The notes below the pieces were generated by a model. It searched no databases and was not told where the DNA came from. It saw nothing but the letters and a program-made list of their open reading frames with translations. Below, piece by piece: positions 43,001 to 51,165 of a stretch of 64,000 nt of DNA. The stretch's first letter is position 1; each line of letters starts with the position of its first letter. The DNA lies in the NCBI RefSeq assembly GCF_031877795.1, contig NC_133958.1:5084001-5148000 (forward strand). Reading direction: 5' to 3'. A program made the translations under genes and the position numbers. The DNA is from Strix aluco. Its lineage: Eukaryota > Chordata > Aves > Strigiformes > Strigidae.

Positions 43001-43401
43001 TGGCTCACAAGTTCAGTAACCTGGTCCATTGCCCCAAGGAGGTCCCCGACCCCTTCTACGACAGCATCAAGGAGTTAGGGGGGCAAGCGGGCAAGCAGCC
43101 CCCGCTGTGCCCCACCGCCGCCAAGTCCGACCACATCTACGACGAGCCCGAGGGTCTGTCCGCTCACACTGTCTACGACGAGCCCGAGGAGGTGAAGGGG
43201 GAGGCGTGGAGGCTGCAGGCGGCCCCGGAGGAGCCCCCCGGGCACGAGTACCCCTACAACCCGCAGCGGGATGACTACGCGGTGCCCAAGAGACCTGTCA
43301 CTCTCCGGCAGCCCTTCCTGCTGCAGGGCAAGGAGTGGCTGGGGGACACCGAGTACGACAACGTGGCCCTCAAATTCACAAAGAAGAGGAACCTGCAGTG
43401 A
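40004..43401 (+). CDS. DOK2: Docking protein 2 (DOK2), complete, five coding exons
   Basis: DOK2 is a membrane-recruited adaptor phosphorylated by tyrosine kinases. It binds RasGAP and dampens Ras-ERK signalling in haematopoietic cells. Joined exons 40004-40066, 41315-41611, 41730-41838, 42246-42427 and 42499-43401 give 1,554 nt, 517 residues plus stop, all in phase. A PH domain spans about residues 4-117, with its C-terminal helix Trp at 110. An IRS-type PTB domain spans about 157-258, with the phosphotyrosine-binding Arg pair at 211-212 in FLRRFGRDK. The tail has tyrosines at 340 (YTEP), 373 (YAIP), 404 (YDSI), 431 and 443 (both YDEP), 477 (YAVP) and 503 (YDNV). The DHIYDEPEG, DPxYDSI and TEYDNV motifs distinguish DOK2 from DOK1 and DOK3. 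It is longer than human DOK2 (about 412 residues), mainly in the linker after the PTB domain. Its position head to head with XPO7 supports the call. Confidence 0.94.
40066..40160 (+). other. G-rich tract with G-quadruplex potential in DOK2 intron 1
   Basis: Several G runs, the longest 11 or more G at about 40077, lie within 95 bp of the exon 1 donor. Four or more runs of at least four G within this span satisfy the usual G4 pattern on the coding strand. Confidence 0.6.
40521..40627. repeat. 9-bp minisatellite in DOK2 intron 1
   Basis: CAGGCAGGG units are repeated about ten times with occasional single-triplet indels (CAG insertions). The translated frame shows Ala-Gly-Arg periodicity, but it is intronic. 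Confidence 0.85.
41315..41611 (+). CDS. DOK2: DOK2 exon 2 (residues 22-120), PH domain
   Basis: The acceptor is ACGGCAG|AAA and the donor CCG|GTACGC, 99 codons, phase 0 at both ends. The peptide begins KWRKFWGILYRESSCS, the typical second PH strand, and ends with the PH helix ADWIQKLCELAFP. The preceding intron 1 (40067-41314, 1,248 bp) contains a G-rich tract and a 9-bp minisatellite. Confidence 0.94.
41730..41838 (+). CDS. DOK2: DOK2 exon 3 (residues 121-157), PH-PTB linker
   Basis: The acceptor is CGGGCAG|AGG. The donor AAAG|GTAGGC leaves one base of the next codon. The linker is Gln- and Ser-rich with MEENSLYSS, equivalent to MEENELYSS of mammalian DOK2, a strong orthology marker. The following intron (41839-42245) has no notable feature. 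Confidence 0.93.
42246..42427 (+). CDS. DOK2: DOK2 exon 4 (residues 157-217), PTB domain first half
   Basis: The acceptor CCCCAG|CC completes an Ala codon; the donor is AAG|GTAAGG. The peptide begins GLEQEFKVTVRATESSERC and ends WPYRFLRRFGRDK. A 71-bp intron separates it from exon 5. Confidence 0.94.
42499..43401 (+). CDS. DOK2: DOK2 exon 5 (residues 218-517), PTB second half and tyrosine tail
   Basis: The acceptor is CCCCAG|GCG. It opens ATFSFEAGRRCASGEGNFEF, finishing the PTB fold by about residue 258. A long, poorly conserved Pro/Gly/Ser linker (about 259-335) leads to the SH2-binding tyrosine motifs. The stop is TGA at 43399-43401. Confidence 0.95.
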   Translation, partial: ATFSFEAGRRCASGEGNFEFETRQGNEIFQVIESAINVHRGRGAEEPRRGGPGDDASRLLGHAKKPSWSQGHEEPGGTKGALLEPTWEGKVPKAKLMMPPSSSPGTGELSGAFLPSRSADSPYTEPFSSLHRGNPQVLEKGRRKDGPAKVATESEYAIPFDTIAKTFVAHKFSNLVHCPKEVPDPFYDSIKELGGQAGKQPPLCPTAAKSDHIYDEPEGLSAHTVYDEPEEVKGEAWRLQAAPEEPPGHEYPYNPQRDDYAVPKRPVTLRQPFLLQGKEWLGDTEYDNVALKFTKKRNLQ

Positions 43402-43537
43402 GCGGGATGGAGGAGGAGGAGAGGACCCCCCCGCCCCAGCCCAGCAGAGCTGAGACCCCCCCCCAGGTCAGCACACCCATGGCTGGAAGGGACGGGGCGA
43501 AGCGCTTCCCTCCGCCCGAGCATCCCCCCAGAGCGGC

Positions 43538-43627
43538 GGGGCACATCTGGCCAGCTGATGGGGCACATCTGGCCAGTTGATGGGGCACATCTGGCCGGCT
43601 GCGGGGCACATCTGGCCGGCTGCGGGG
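43538..43627. repeat. Tandem repeat, 21-22 bp unit, after the DOK2 stop
   Basis: GGGGCACATCTGGCC starts at 43538, 43560, 43582 and 43603, with the leading GGGG again at 43624. The first two units end AGCTGAT or AGTTGAT and the later ones GGCTGC, so periods are 22, 22, 21 and 21 bp. It lies 137 bp past the stop codon, probably in the 3' UTR. Confidence 0.85.
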
Positions 43628-43699
43628 CCGGCAGCCGGGATGTGCCCGCTGGAGGGCAGTGTGAGCCCGCCGTACAGGCAGGGCAAGCAGCGGTTGGGC

Positions 43700-44045
43700 A
43701 GGGCCCCCCCCCCCCACTACCCCGCTCCCCAGCAGCCCCCCCAGTCGCACCCCGCAGCCTCGGGGCCAGCGCTTCGCACCCGGCTCCTGCGCACCGGACC
43801 CCAAAACGCTCCCCACTCCCCATCCAGCCAAACCTCGGGACCCCCAGCTCTGCGTGTCGCGGACCCCCCCAAGGGGTGCACACCCCATCCCATGAATGCA
43901 GCCGGACGGTGCGTACCCCCAGGGACATCCCCCCCCCCCCAGGGACACCCCCCCCGACCTCGAAGGCCACCCCATGATGCGCAGCGCACACAGCAAACAC
44001 ACCCCGCCTGCAGATTTCTCTTCGCACACCCCCCCCCCCCCCAAA
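43700..44045. repeat. Cluster of long C runs in the DOK2 3' flank
   Basis: Poly-C runs of about 8-15 nt recur near 43706, 43930, 43951 and 44028. On the minus strand these are G runs able to form quadruplexes, and they are likely sequencing or assembly trouble spots. Confidence 0.7.
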
Positions 44046-44240
44046 TCTTCGCCCCTCTCAGCCCTGGCTGCGGTGGCACCGTGGCCACACGTGGCCCCCA
44101 GCCCCCCCCAGCACGGGCCCAGCTCTCAGCCCCCCCGCAGCAGCGTCGTGGCCGGGGCTGGGCACCGCGCTTGTCCGAAGGTCACGCCACATCCTCGCTC
44201 AGCAAGAACAGTGACATAAATTTCTACTGTCTCAGCCACG

Positions 44241-44280
44241 TTTTTATTTTTAATTTTTTTTATTTTTTATTTTTTTTATA
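44241..44280. repeat. T/A low-complexity tract
   Basis: Imperfect (T)nA repeats of about 40 bp separate the DOK2 flank from the next feature. Read on the minus strand, they lie just beyond a candidate poly(A) signal. Confidence 0.7.
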
Positions 44281-44299
44281 AAACCACTTTCCAGCTCCT

Positions 44300-44670
44300 C
44301 TGAATTATAGATGAAACACTCAGCTTTATTGTCATGGTGATTTTAGTGGCTGGCTCCTCTCCTCCCAGTACAGTGAGACCAGTACGTGGCCTGACACCAC
44401 CTGACTTGCTCTGGGTCAGCCTGCTCCTCGTCCTCTTCCTCCTCCTCCTCCTGGCCACCTCTAGCCCTGACATCCAGCCGCTCAGCTGGGCACAGTGGGA
44501 GGCACCAGCCCCAATCTCCCATCGGATGATGGTCCCCGGGCACAGAATGATCCCCCAGGGCTGCCCTGGGCTCTGTCGGTGCCCATCACCCCACACGGGC
44601 CCTCTCCGGTGCCACGACGGAGGGACCCCGGGAGCTGCTGCCGGTCCCCAACACCCCAGCAGGTCTTCCA
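44300..44670 (-). ncRNA. Candidate terminal exon of an unknown minus-strand transcript
   Basis: On the minus strand, TGCCTTTTCTTTGCCTTCAG ending at 44671 is a strong pyrimidine tract plus AG acceptor. About 340 nt further, AATAAAG (AATAAA complement of 44325-44330) is followed by a GTGGTTTT downstream element. This is the layout of a last exon. One frame gives an acidic stretch with six Glu in a row and a stop just before the AATAAA, but I recognise no protein. It may be a lncRNA or chance. Confidence 0.25.
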
Positions 44671-44689
44671 CTGAAGGCAAAGAAAAGGC

Positions 44690-44880
44690 ATGAATTATTT
44701 ATAATCTCTTTCAATCAAATAAATGCTTAGGTGCTTGAGTTAATTTCCTGGATCCTGAAAATCCAAAGTGCAGACTTTTAATAAGGCAAATTAAGTGCTT
44801 TATATATTACACTGATTAAAGCTCCATATCAATCTATCTATCACACGCTGAATTGAACGGGCCGGGAAACAAACATGTCC
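44690..44880. promoter_or_regulatory. AT-rich island, candidate conserved noncoding element
   Basis: An abrupt AT-rich island in GC-rich DNA with AATAAATGC, GAGTTAATTTCC, AATAAGGCAAATTAAG and ATTAAAG words (homeodomain-like TAAT cores). It includes the AATAAA at 44718-44723 that could serve DOK2. Conservation is inferred, not measured. Confidence 0.3.
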
Positions 44881-45279
44881 CCGACAGCCATGCTCCCCTT
44901 GTGCAAGCAACCTGCTCCATCCGGGGTCACGCAGGGCACAGGGGGTGCTCCCTGTGCAGAAACACCACAAAAAAAAAAAAGAGAAAAACCAAATCTAGTA
45001 GGTTTTTCCAGTGAGGGAACATTGGACCGAGGAAGAGCATGGAGCGAGGAAGATCTGGCCGTGCCCTGGGACCTGCTGGAGGGATGGGCAGGGGTTTAGA
45101 AGGCGACAGAGCGGGGTGGGAGATGGTCCTGAGCCCACGGCTCCGCATCCTTTCCCGGGTCTGTTCCTGCCGCCGCGAGGACGGTCCCTGTCCCAGCTCC
45201 CACCTCTGGACCCCGGGCAAGGCCAGGAGCACCCGGAGCTGGAGCGATGGGGACTCCTGACAGCACAGCGCCATTCACC

Positions 45280-45365
45280 GCAAATCAATTGCTTAAGCAT
45301 GTGCTATTATTAATTAGTGCTCATTATGGTGGTTATTTATTATTAATCAGTGTTAACACAGTCCT
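45280..45365. promoter_or_regulatory. AT-rich island with TAATTA and TAATCA cores
   Basis: About 85 bp with AATCAATTGCTTAAG, TTATTAATTAGTG and TTATTAATCAGTG. Its sharp borders against GC-rich flanks suggest a constrained regulatory element. Confidence 0.3.
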
Positions 45366-45689
45366 CTCTCCTCGCCGCCCTCCAGCCCGGCTTGCTGCTG
45401 CAATCCCCGCTCCTTCCAGCCGCCTTCACAGCTATTTTTCTTCATTAACCAAAGAAATGGAAACACCTTCCGGACTTCACTTAAAGATCCTACGGGTCTA
45501 ACGAGATTTGTACCGGGCCAGTCAGGCTAACGAGGGACTCGTTGTGAACGGCGCTAATCAAATTTCACAGTGACAGCGGCACGGGCCGGGCGAAGCTCCC
45601 GGAATAAATTCCTCACGGTGTCCCCTGCCCGCCCCGTCTGCGTGGACGGGGTTTTAGGGTGGAAAAAGGGACCCATCCTGGAAGATCAA

Positions 45690-45905
45690 GTCCAGGTAAA
45701 GAGGATGTAAAGGATGGAAAAGCCTTGGAAAATAAAATCGATGGCAGAGAAGGGAGGAAGAGATTACAGCGCAAAGCCCCAGACAAATGGAGAGCGCTTT
45801 AATCTGATTAGGGAGTTATTGTCATTATTGTATTATGTTGATTATAAATCATTTAGGAGCGCAGCTAATCAAAACAGATTTGTTCAGAGCTTTAGGGGTC
45901 GCTAC
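45690..45905. promoter_or_regulatory. AT-rich island with repeated TAAT/ATTA cores
   Basis: It includes CTTTAATCTGATTAGGG, TTATTGTCATTATTG and GCTAATCAAAACAGATTTG, which offer several homeodomain and SOX/TCF-like cores in about 120 bp. No coding potential. Confidence 0.3.
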
Positions 45906-46264
45906 CTCCAGCAAACACCCTGCCCCTCTCCAGGAGCAGAGGCCGAGCTGCATCCCGGGACCCCCCTGCGGAGGAAGCAGGGAGGATCCCGGGGCTGGGA
46001 AGGTTTGGGGGGGGCAGAGCAAGGAAAAAGGGGTACGGGCATCTCCGGGATGGAGAGGATGGGGAAATAAAGAAGGAGCTCGCTCGCCAATCAACCAGGG
46101 CGGGGATGCTGCCCATGGCCAGGAGACGATGCTCCTGGGGCATCCCGGGACCATGTTTCCCCCCGCACCTTGTCAAGGCAGCTCCTTTTTTCATTACTGT
46201 CTGCTCGGATTAGAGCTGTGCTCGCTCTGCCGCGCGCTCGCCGCTCGCCGGCCGAATCCCAGGC

Positions 46265-46460
46265 GCCACGATGCAGCTGCAAACTGCATTAGTGTCTCGA
46301 CAAGGAGGCCCCTAATACTATTAGGAGGGAGGCATTAGAGGTGCTAAATGACAAGCCCCTAATCAGCCCCGGGATTTATGTCAATCACGTTCCCGGCGCA
46401 GGGCGGAGCAGGGCCCTTCATTCAGAAAAATTACTTAATTGGGAGGGTCTGGATTTTCTT
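46265..46460. promoter_or_regulatory. AT-rich island, candidate regulatory element
   Basis: Successive CTAATACTATTAG, GGCATTAGAGG, CCCCTAATCAGCC and TTACTTAATTGGG words form a dense set of TAAT cores spaced 20-40 bp apart. Confidence 0.3.
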
Positions 46461-47405
46461 CGTCTGTCTTGATTCTGGAGCTCTGGGGCTGCCGGTTGCC
46501 TTCTTGGGAATAAGTGAAGCTGATGACAAGGTGCGGGATGAGGAGCGGGGAGGTGGTGGCTCTGGCCACGGGTTGGAGCTATGGCCAACTCCTAACTCCA
46601 TCCAGCTTTTTCTTTCCTTTTTGGTGGCTCGAGAAGTGCGGGACTGGTCATTGCTGGGATTTTGCAGGGATTGCATCAGTGCAGACTCTGCTGAGGACTC
46701 TACAGGAAAATAGGTGGGAAAAAGGAGGCTGTTTTCCCATTTGGCACCCCTGCATGGGTGCCCTGCAAGAGCTGGGCTGCCTTCCTGCCCTTGGCTTCAG
46801 CAAAATTAATTGGCAATTACCAGAAGTCCATAAAAACCAGCTTTTCTTGGGGAAGGAAGCTGTAAAAGCCGTGTGTCCGCAGCCGTATTTCCTTCACTCT
46901 GCATTGATCCCGTGGCCTCTGCTGGCCACGACTCAGCTGCGGGGTGATGTGCTTGGTCCCCGCAGACCCACCCGCATCGATCCCAGGGACCTTGGCCAGC
47001 CCGTACCCCCCTGCAGCCATCCCCCCCCCCCAGTCTGGTAATATTTATAATGCTGGCTGCTGTGGAAAAAAAAAGAAAAAAGCTGCAAGGGGCACATCAC
47101 AGCATCAGCATCCTCCCAGCACTGAAAGGCCCCAGGGCAGCGCACCGAGGGGTGCCTGGCTGGTTTGGGGAGCAGCCTTCTGCGGGATGGAGGTATGCGG
47201 GGGGGCACGGCTGGATTCTCCCACCGGGATGCGCTGAGGCCAACGCGATGCTCCATGAGGTTGGAGAGGCTGATGCTCCAGGGAGAGCGGGCATGCAGAG
47301 CCGGGACCAAAGGAGCCGCCAGATCTGCTGCTGGGGCCTGGAGGAGACGAGGAGGGCTGGTAGCCAAGGGTGTGGAAAGGCAACTGCCTTCTGGAAAGGC
47401 AATTT

Positions 47406-47815
47406 CATAGAATCACAGAATCCCAGAATCACTCAGGTTGGAAAAGCCCCTCGGGATCATCGAGTCCAACCCTCAGCCCGACTCTACACAGTTCTCCCCT
47501 ACCCCACATCCCCCCACAGCTCATCCAAACGGCCCTTAAACACACCCAGGGGTGGGGACTCCACCCCCTCCCTGGGCAGCCTATTCCACTCTCTGACCAC
47601 TCTTTCTGGGAAAAATTTTCTCCTCCTGTCCAGTCTGAACCTCCCCTGTTGCAGTTTAAAGCCGTTCCCTCTCGTTCTGTCACTAATTCCCTGGGAGAAG
47701 AGACCAGCACCAACCTCTCCACAACGTCCTTTCAGGGAGCTGCAGAGAGTGATGAGGTCTCCCCTCACCTTCTCCTCCTCACACTGAACAGTCCCAGCTC
47801 CTTCCATCGCTCAAT
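47406..47815 (-). mobile_element. CR1 LINE fragment, 3' end, minus strand
   Basis: It starts TCATAGAATCACAGAATCCC, the reverse complement of the CR1 3' terminal octamer repeats (ATTCTGTGA/ATTCTATGA). It continues through the standard 3' UTR words for CCAACCTGAG, CTGCCCAGGG and GAGGGAACGG on the element strand. It fades at about 47815, inside the segment that precedes the 3' UTR, so it is 5'-truncated. It is more diverged from the other two CR1 copies than they are from each other. Confidence 0.9.
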
Positions 47816-47944
47816 TTGCCGCTGGGTTTGGTCCAGGGCATCACTCTTCTTACGGGATGTGATCTCAGCAGTGCCGGTGGTCTCGCTGGGCTGGGGAGGG
47901 GAATGGGAAGAGGAGGAAGGGTTCCCGCACCCCGCCGTGAGCCC

Positions 47945-48330
47945 CAAAATGCTCCATATCATTTTCCAGTGCTGAATATTTGTCGAAGGCTAAAATACCA
48001 GTAAGTTGTATTACAGCAGCACCGCACGGGGCCCGGGAGAGCGTTTTAGCTCTTTGGATATTGCATGCTACCCCTCCACTTTCATTACGGGAATCCCATT
48101 AAAGGTATTGGCTGGACCCTAATGACAATGAAGGGGGGGATGCGGCCGGAGCCCTAATTTCAGTGTCTCTGCTTGCTCCCCCCCTGCAGCCGCAGAGCCA
48201 TCACGGGGCAAGTTGCATTTAAAAGCCTAGATTGAATCTGGAGATTTTTAAAAGCCCTCAGCTCCCATATGTCTCTGCTGCAGCGGATGTGTTTAGTACA
48301 TTCCCTTTGCCTTAATACGCACTGTTTGAA
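47945..48330. promoter_or_regulatory. Candidate conserved noncoding element
   Basis: Mixed-composition block with GAATATTTGTCGAAGG, TTGGATATTGCATGC, CCCATTAAAGG and CCTAATGACAATGAAGG words. It resembles vertebrate developmental enhancers in base composition. No ORF or repeat explains it. Confidence 0.3.
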
Positions 48331-48834
48331 CAAAAATAATGCTCTGTATATTTTACAGAGCTCCTCCGCACGCAGATTTTGTCAGGACTGCAATATAAAT
48401 ATATCCACCAGCCTCCCAACACCCACCTGCCCAGACTGATGCTTAAGCAAGAAAATGTAAAAATACACCTTCCACGCTGATCTGCTGCTGATGGCAACAA
48501 TTAAGCAGCAAACGAGGCTGCAAGAACCAGCCCTTCCCCAGCCGGGTCGGTGCCCAGAAGGGTCTGCTCCCTCTGTGGCTGCTGCAGGGGTTTGAGGGGA
48601 CCCCGGGGTCCTTGAGCAGCCCCGGTGCTTGTGTGTTACCATCACCGTGGCGTGGGCCACGTGTAGCTGGTTATTAAAAGCCATTACCCGGCCGGTGTCA
48701 CGCTGTCCCCTGCAGAACAGCCACCTTTCCCGGGGACTCATCTCATTAGAAAAGGAGCCAGGAAGCGGCTGAATTTCCACCCTGCTGCTCTCAGTTATCT
48801 CTGCGAAAGGGGAGCCAATTACCAGCAGCTGGTG

Positions 48835-48905
48835 AGAGCCTTAAATTATTATTAATTTCAAACAAAGCATATGCTTTGTGTTAACAATCCTCCGTGGTGT
48901 GGCAG
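48835..48905. promoter_or_regulatory. AT-rich island with SOX/E-box palindrome
   Basis: ACAAAGCATATGCTTTGT at 48862-48879 is a perfect 18-bp palindrome. Two inverted SOX cores (ACAAAG) flank a central E-box (CATATG), with TATTATTAATTT upstream and TTAACAAT downstream. The arrangement resembles a dimeric SOX site, though the 6-bp spacer is longer than the usual SoxE spacing. Confidence 0.4.
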
Positions 48906-49094
48906 AAGGGCCAATACCATCCAGATGGCTTCAGCGTGCAGTGGGAATGATTAATGCCCGGCTCTGCCGCCTCGCCGGGAGGTGTGCGGGGACGGAGGGC
49001 AGGGGCCATGCCGCGGTGCCCCCTGTGCCCGGAGTGGGGTGAGGCGGCAGCAGGAGCCCAGGACGGGGTCACAAGCAGCATCTCTCACCCCTGT

Positions 49095-49632
49095 GCTTGG
49101 CACTGGTGAGGCCGCCCCTCGATGAGTGGGTTCAGTTTTGGGCCCCTCACTCCAAAAAGGCCATTGAATGACTCGAGCGTGGCCAGAGAAGGGCAACGGA
49201 GCTGGTGCAGGGTCTGGAGCACAGGTCTGATGGGGAGCGGCTGAGGGAACTGGGGGGGTTTAGTCTGGAGAAGAGGAGGCTGAGGGGAGACCTCATGGCC
49301 CTCTGCAACTCCCTGAAAGGAGGGTGCAGAGAGGGGGGAGGAGTCTCTTGAGCCAAGGACCCAGCGCCAGGACGAGAGGGAATGGCCTCAAGCTGCGCCA
49401 GGGCAGGGTCAGACTGGCTCTTAGGAAGGATTTCTTTGCAGAAGGGGCTGTTGGGCGTTGGAATGGGCTGCCCAGGGCAGGGGGGGAGTCCCCATCCCTG
49501 GAGGGGTTGAAGAGTCGGGTTGACCCAGCGCTGAGGGATCTGGTGGAGTTGGGAACGGTCGGTGTGAGGTTCGTGGTTGGACTGGAGGAGCTTCAAGGGC
49601 TTTTCCAACCCAGATGATTCTGGGATTCTGTG
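49095..49632 (+). mobile_element. CR1 LINE fragment with ORF2 C-terminal remnant and 3' UTR, plus strand
   Basis: It opens with the end of the CR1 ORF2 (reverse transcriptase) reading frame: LVRPPLDEWVQFWAPHSK, later [19 protein letters not shown], broken by an in-frame stop. It then carries the 3' UTR and ends GATTCTGGGATTCTGTGA, the CR1 terminal repeats. It is 5'-truncated and non-functional. Its last 270 bp are almost identical to the inverted copy at 61.8 kb. Confidence 0.93.
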
Positions 49633-50079
49633 ATCTATTGTTGCTTAAAATCAAAGCAAAGCCCTGTGCGCTTGAACCAACGTCCTTATTGTGTCCCTGA
49701 GTGCAGGGCGAGGAGCAGGGATGCTGGCAGCCCCAGAGAACCACACGCTCCCCCAGAGATGATATATGTATGTGAAGGAAGTGTAAGGATACTGGTAGCT
49801 GTATATTAAGGGAGGTTTTGTTCCCAGCCTGGCGAGAGAGCTGCCGCCCCAACAGACGGAGCCGAAGCAGCTCCTGTGGCTCAGCCTTGAGGGATGCTGA
49901 AGGCTGGAGCTCTCCCTGCCCAAACTCAGCCCCCCATGAGCAGACTCCCTTGCTGGATTTATCTTCGAGTAGACAATGAATCATTTCCCTCCCTATCCCA
50001 GGCCTGGCCTGCATGCGGAGAAGGCATTTTCCAGCTTGACTCGAGGGTTTACAAAGGCCTGAGCCATCTGTGAGCACTT

Positions 50080-50200
50080 TGGTACCCAGGGCTGCAGAAT
50101 GTTAAGCGCCGCTTTGCTTCTTTAACTTACCATGGGAAATTCCGCTGCGCGGCGTTAATGCGGAGTTCAGAGCAGCGTTTCCTCTTTGAAACGTGGCAGT
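50080..50200. promoter_or_regulatory. Candidate regulatory island
   Basis: GAATGTTAAGCGCCGCTTTG, TTCTTTAACTTACCATGGG and GGCGTTAATGCGGAG are clustered words mixing TTAA/TAAT cores with CpG. Function is inferred from composition only. Confidence 0.2.
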
Positions 50201-51059
50201 CGCAGCCGAAATAGCCACTTGCCTTTGCACGGAGCTGCTGCTTGACTCTGCTAGCGAGCATGGACAGGAGCAGATATTCAGGGGGATTCATTTGGACACA
50301 AAGGGGTTTTTCCTTTGGGTCTGCCTGGCCTCAGCATCCAGCGAGACCCTGGGAAGAGCTGGTTTGCAAAGCTGTTCCCATGGGTTCCCCTGCATCACGT
50401 TTTTCTCCACCCTTTGGTGACATCACTAGATCAAGGTCCTTGGAGGGCTCCAGATTAACACGATCCCAAATCCACCAGCATGGAGCATCTCCTGCCTGAA
50501 GACGAATAACAAGAGATCACACCCAGACTCTGAGTCCCCCACCCAGCGGGGACCTGCCAAACCTTTGCCCTGGCAGGGGGGTGCCAGTGCTGCTGCCTCA
50601 GCCCCAGGGACCCCGGGGAGGGGGTGGCAGGAGCAGTAAAGTTTTTTTAAATCCCACGACTGGAATTGGGAGCGCAGCATCTCCAGAGGAGAGGGGTAAA
50701 AATAGCTGCTGCTCTGTGTCAGCGACAGGAGCGCGGGAGGTGGAGCAGCCGGGGGTTTTATCGAGGTCAGGCTGCGGAGGCTCAGTTATAAATAGGAGTA
50801 ATTACTCGAGTGGGGGCATGGCACTTAATGAGGGGTTGGGCTGACACCAGCACTGTGATTGCACATCGCTTCCCAGCACGGGGTGAGGAGCGATTTGTAC
50901 CGTGGTCCAAAGCCTTCCAGGAGTAAAAGAGCCCTGGGAAGCTGGGGGGTGCCATCGCTGCATGGCCCTGGGGACACAGCGGTGCCCGGGAGGGCAGAGG
51001 CATCGCGGGGAGGAAGGCACCTTCGTGGCGGAGGTGGTGGCTGGGGAAGGAGAAACACT

Positions 51060-51165
51060 CACGTCTTAATTACACTCCCTGTCAGCAGAGCTGATACCTG
51101 GTGACTGAGTAATTGTGTCCAGGAGCTGCGGGCACCGGTTAATTTTAATTAAAACCCGTGGTCGT
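51060..51165. promoter_or_regulatory. AT-rich island with TAATT cores
   Basis: CGTCTTAATTACAC, GAGTAATTGTG and GGTTAATTTTAATTAAAACC lie within 105 bp, again with sharp GC-rich borders. Confidence 0.3.

Larger units (their letters stand above)
43402..44240 (+). other. DOK2: DOK2 3' UTR and downstream flank
   Basis: C-rich sequence with a tandem repeat and C runs. No AATAAA occurs before 44718-44723, so the polyadenylation site is unresolved. A CATAAA variant near 44215 is a weak alternative. Confidence 0.4.

Noticed and set aside
47050..47975. Long plus-strand frames over 47.0-48.0 kb
   Set aside because: They are antisense translations of a CR1 3' end.
49147..49608. Near-identical predicted proteins at 49.6 kb (minus) and 61.8 kb (plus), both starting MEKPLKLLQSNHEP
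   Set aside because: They look like a conserved gene pair, but both are the reverse complement of the CR1 3' UTR.
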